64,000 bases of DNA, taken from NCBI GenBank assembly GCA_017577945.1, contig PKQS01000009.1, positions 248,001 to 312,000 on the forward strand, written 5' to 3'. The translations under genes were made by a program, and so were the position numbers. A model generated the notes under the pieces. That model had not been told where the DNA came from. It made no database searches and saw only the letters and a list, made by a program, of their open reading frames with translations. This document shows positions 62,606-64,000 of the stretch, piece after piece. This DNA is from Bacillota bacterium (GTDB lineage Bacteria; Bacillota; Limnochordia; Limnochordales; ZCTH02-B6). Every line of letters begins with the position of its first letter. Within the stretch, counting starts at the first letter, position 1.

Positions 62606-63754
62606 ATGGCGGTCACCAACGTTCCGGCGCCTAGCCTCGGAGCTCCGGCGGTTGCGCGCAGGCGCGCGAAAACTTCCGCCCTCGTGCGCGTGTTGCAGTA
62701 CACGGGCACGCGAATCGTGGCGATCGGGGTCGCCGTCGTTATCGCCGTCTACTTGACCATTCTTATCGCGAACATGGGCGGCTACGTGGACCAGATGCGC
62801 ATCGCCGCGATTCGCGAGGGCGTCAGCATGTTCGTCTACCAGGCCGAGCAGTTCCGCAATCTGAGCGGCGAGCAAAAGCGCCAACTCATCGAGGAAATGG
62901 TTCAAGTCCAGATTCAGGCTTTGAAGCTGGATCAGCCGTTTTTTATCCGCAGCTTCCGCTACTTGTGGAACGGCCTGACGCTGAACTTGGGCTATGCGGA
63001 GCAGCTGACCAGCGACCGCGGTTCGCGGCAAGTGCAGCATATTTTGTTGGACCGCCTTGGACCCACGTTGCTCTTGCAAGCCTCCGGTTCTTTGCTGACG
63101 TTCTTCGCGGCGCTGTTCGTGGGCTTGGCGCTGTCGCGCGGCTACGGAAGCCTGCTTGACCGCATCGTCGTGGCGCTGGCGCCGTCGTCGGCGGCACCCG
63201 CATGGTTCTACGGCATTTTTCTCATTCTTATCTTTGCCGCTGTGCTCGGCTGGCTGCCTTTCGGGGGCATGGTCAAGACGCCGCCGCCGGCGAACAAGTG
63301 GGAGTACTTCCTGAGCGTGCTTGAACATCTGATCTTGCCCGTCAGCGCGGTGTTCATCAGTAACATTTTTGCCGCGACGTTCGCTCAGCGGACTTTCTTC
63401 TTGATCTATTCGAGCGAAGACTACGTGGAGATGGCCAAGGCCAAAGGGTTACCGGATCGGGCCATCGAGCGGCGCTATATCTTGCGGCCGACGCTTCCGC
63501 CGATCGTGACCAACCTGGCGCTGACCCTGATCACTCTCTGGACGGGCAGCGTCACGCTGGAGACGGTGTTCAACTGGCCCGGCCTCGGGCAGCTGTTCTG
63601 GACCGCGTCGCGGCTGCCGGATACGCCCGTCATCGTGGCCAACACCATCATTTATGCGTATTTGCTGGCCATCACCGTCCTAATTCTTGACATCGTCTAC
63701 GCCATCGTGGACCCGCGCGTCAAGGTTGGCGGAACGGAGGGTCAGGGTCAATGA
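62606..63754 (+). CDS. ABC transporter permease (DppB/OppB type)
   Basis: 382-residue inner-membrane subunit, about six helices. Conserved ABC permease loop SSEDYVEMAKAKGLPDRAIERRYILRPTLPPIVT near residue 275, followed by LETVFNWPGLGQLFWTA. A ~100-residue segment between helices 1 and 2 (YQAEQFRNLSGEQKRQLIEEMVQVQIQ) is extracytoplasmic. ATG 62606 is six bases from AAGGAGG. Its stop overlaps the next gene (ATGA). Confidence 0.92.
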   Translation: MAVTNVPAPSLGAPAVARRRAKTSALVRVLQYTGTRIVAIGVAVVIAVYLTILIANMGGYVDQMRIAAIREGVSMFVYQAEQFRNLSGEQKRQLIEEMVQVQIQALKLDQPFFIRSFRYLWNGLTLNLGYAEQLTSDRGSRQVQHILLDRLGPTLLLQASGSLLTFFAALFVGLALSRGYGSLLDRIVVALAPSSAAPAWFYGIFLILIFAAVLGWLPFGGMVKTPPPANKWEYFLSVLEHLILPVSAVFISNIFAATFAQRTFFLIYSSEDYVEMAKAKGLPDRAIERRYILRPTLPPIVTNLALTLITLWTGSVTLETVFNWPGLGQLFWTASRLPDTPVIVANTIIYAYLLAITVLILDIVYAIVDPRVKVGGTEGQGQ

Positions 63755-64000
63755 GCCGCTTCGCGGCGACGATAAAACAGTTGAGCCAGTATCCTTCGGC
63801 TGTGCTGGGGATGTTCTTCATTCTCATGCTTGTCGGCCTGGCGATTTACGCCATGGCCACGATGCCCTTGAGCCAGGCCATCGACCTGTGGCGCGGGACC
63901 GGCGACACGTGGCAGTATACGCCGCGCAATGCAGCCCCGGCGTGGCTGAATCTCTTCCCCGGCATCAACAAGCCGGTCACCATGGATTTCGATACCCGCA
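63751..64000 (+). CDS. Second ABC transporter permease (DppC/OppC type), 5' part only
   Basis: The first 83 residues are in the window. One membrane helix (AVLGMFFILMLVGLAIYAMA) follows a short basic start, as in DppC-type subunits. The ATG overlaps the stop of the first permease. ATPase genes would be expected beyond the window. Confidence 0.8.
   Translation, partial: MSRFAATIKQLSQYPSAVLGMFFILMLVGLAIYAMATMPLSQAIDLWRGTGDTWQYTPRNAAPAWLNLFPGINKPVTMDFDTR

Overview
This window looks like a chromosomal segment from a GC-rich, endospore-forming member of the Bacillota. PolC, the dxr-rseP-proS-polC-rimP-nusA-ylxR-ylxQ-infB-ylxP-rbfA-nrnA-truB-ribF-rpsO-pnp order, spoIIM, the spoIIA operon, sigH, spoVK and a lexA/yneA SOS pair are all Firmicutes hallmarks. 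Several features point to an organism with an outer membrane: ExbB/ExbD/TonB-like genes, a secreted SLH-coiled-coil protein ending in a hydrophobic helix, and a very large extracytoplasmic binding protein whose signal peptide has no lipobox cysteine. Diderm Bacillota lineages are known (Negativicutes, Halanaerobiales, Limnochordia). The GC content and gene set make a Limnochordia-like organism my best guess; this is inference and was not tested by phylogeny.

Layout. 1-18950: one long housekeeping run, the 3' end of dxr, then rseP, proS, a glycosyltransferase, polC (lacking the usual inserted exonuclease), and the rimP-nusA-infB translation/transcription operon through truB-ribF, rpsO and pnp. 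19110-26710: a DUF3866 gene, spoIIM, deoB, pdp, dacF and spoIIAA-spoIIAB-sigF, the forespore sigma-F switch. 26882-33450: an acetyltransferase, then an envelope block of exbB-exbD-tonB, a secreted cohesin-type protein and the SLH/coiled-coil protein. 33623-43973: cysteine desulfurase-thiI (tRNA thiolation), miaB, mutS-mutL, an RsmJ-like methyltransferase and miaA. 44116-46601: spoVK followed by three tightly overlapping, little-known genes (a small GTPase, a UbiA-like membrane protein, a CxxC membrane peptide) behind a candidate sigma-K promoter. 46686-52130: ogt, a YnbB-like PLP enzyme, speD, sigH, an MgtC-type gene, surE and two small genes. 52264-56668: lexA and yneA diverging from three LexA boxes, a HicB-like/DinB fusion, an MFS transporter and xerD. 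56757-64000: cca and pduL on the minus strand, tRNA-Trp, a UTRA-type regulator, and a divergent peptide-type ABC transporter operon cut by the window end.

Most genes lie on the plus strand, many with GTGA, ATGA or TTGA stop/start overlaps that imply translational coupling. Strong AGGAGG-type ribosome binding sites allowed several starts to be placed on GTG or TTG codons. No CRISPR array, insertion sequence, prophage or rRNA was seen. Because the DNA is GC-rich, very long open frames exist antisense to real genes; these were rejected. All names come from reading the translated sequence and recalling family motifs; no database search was run.
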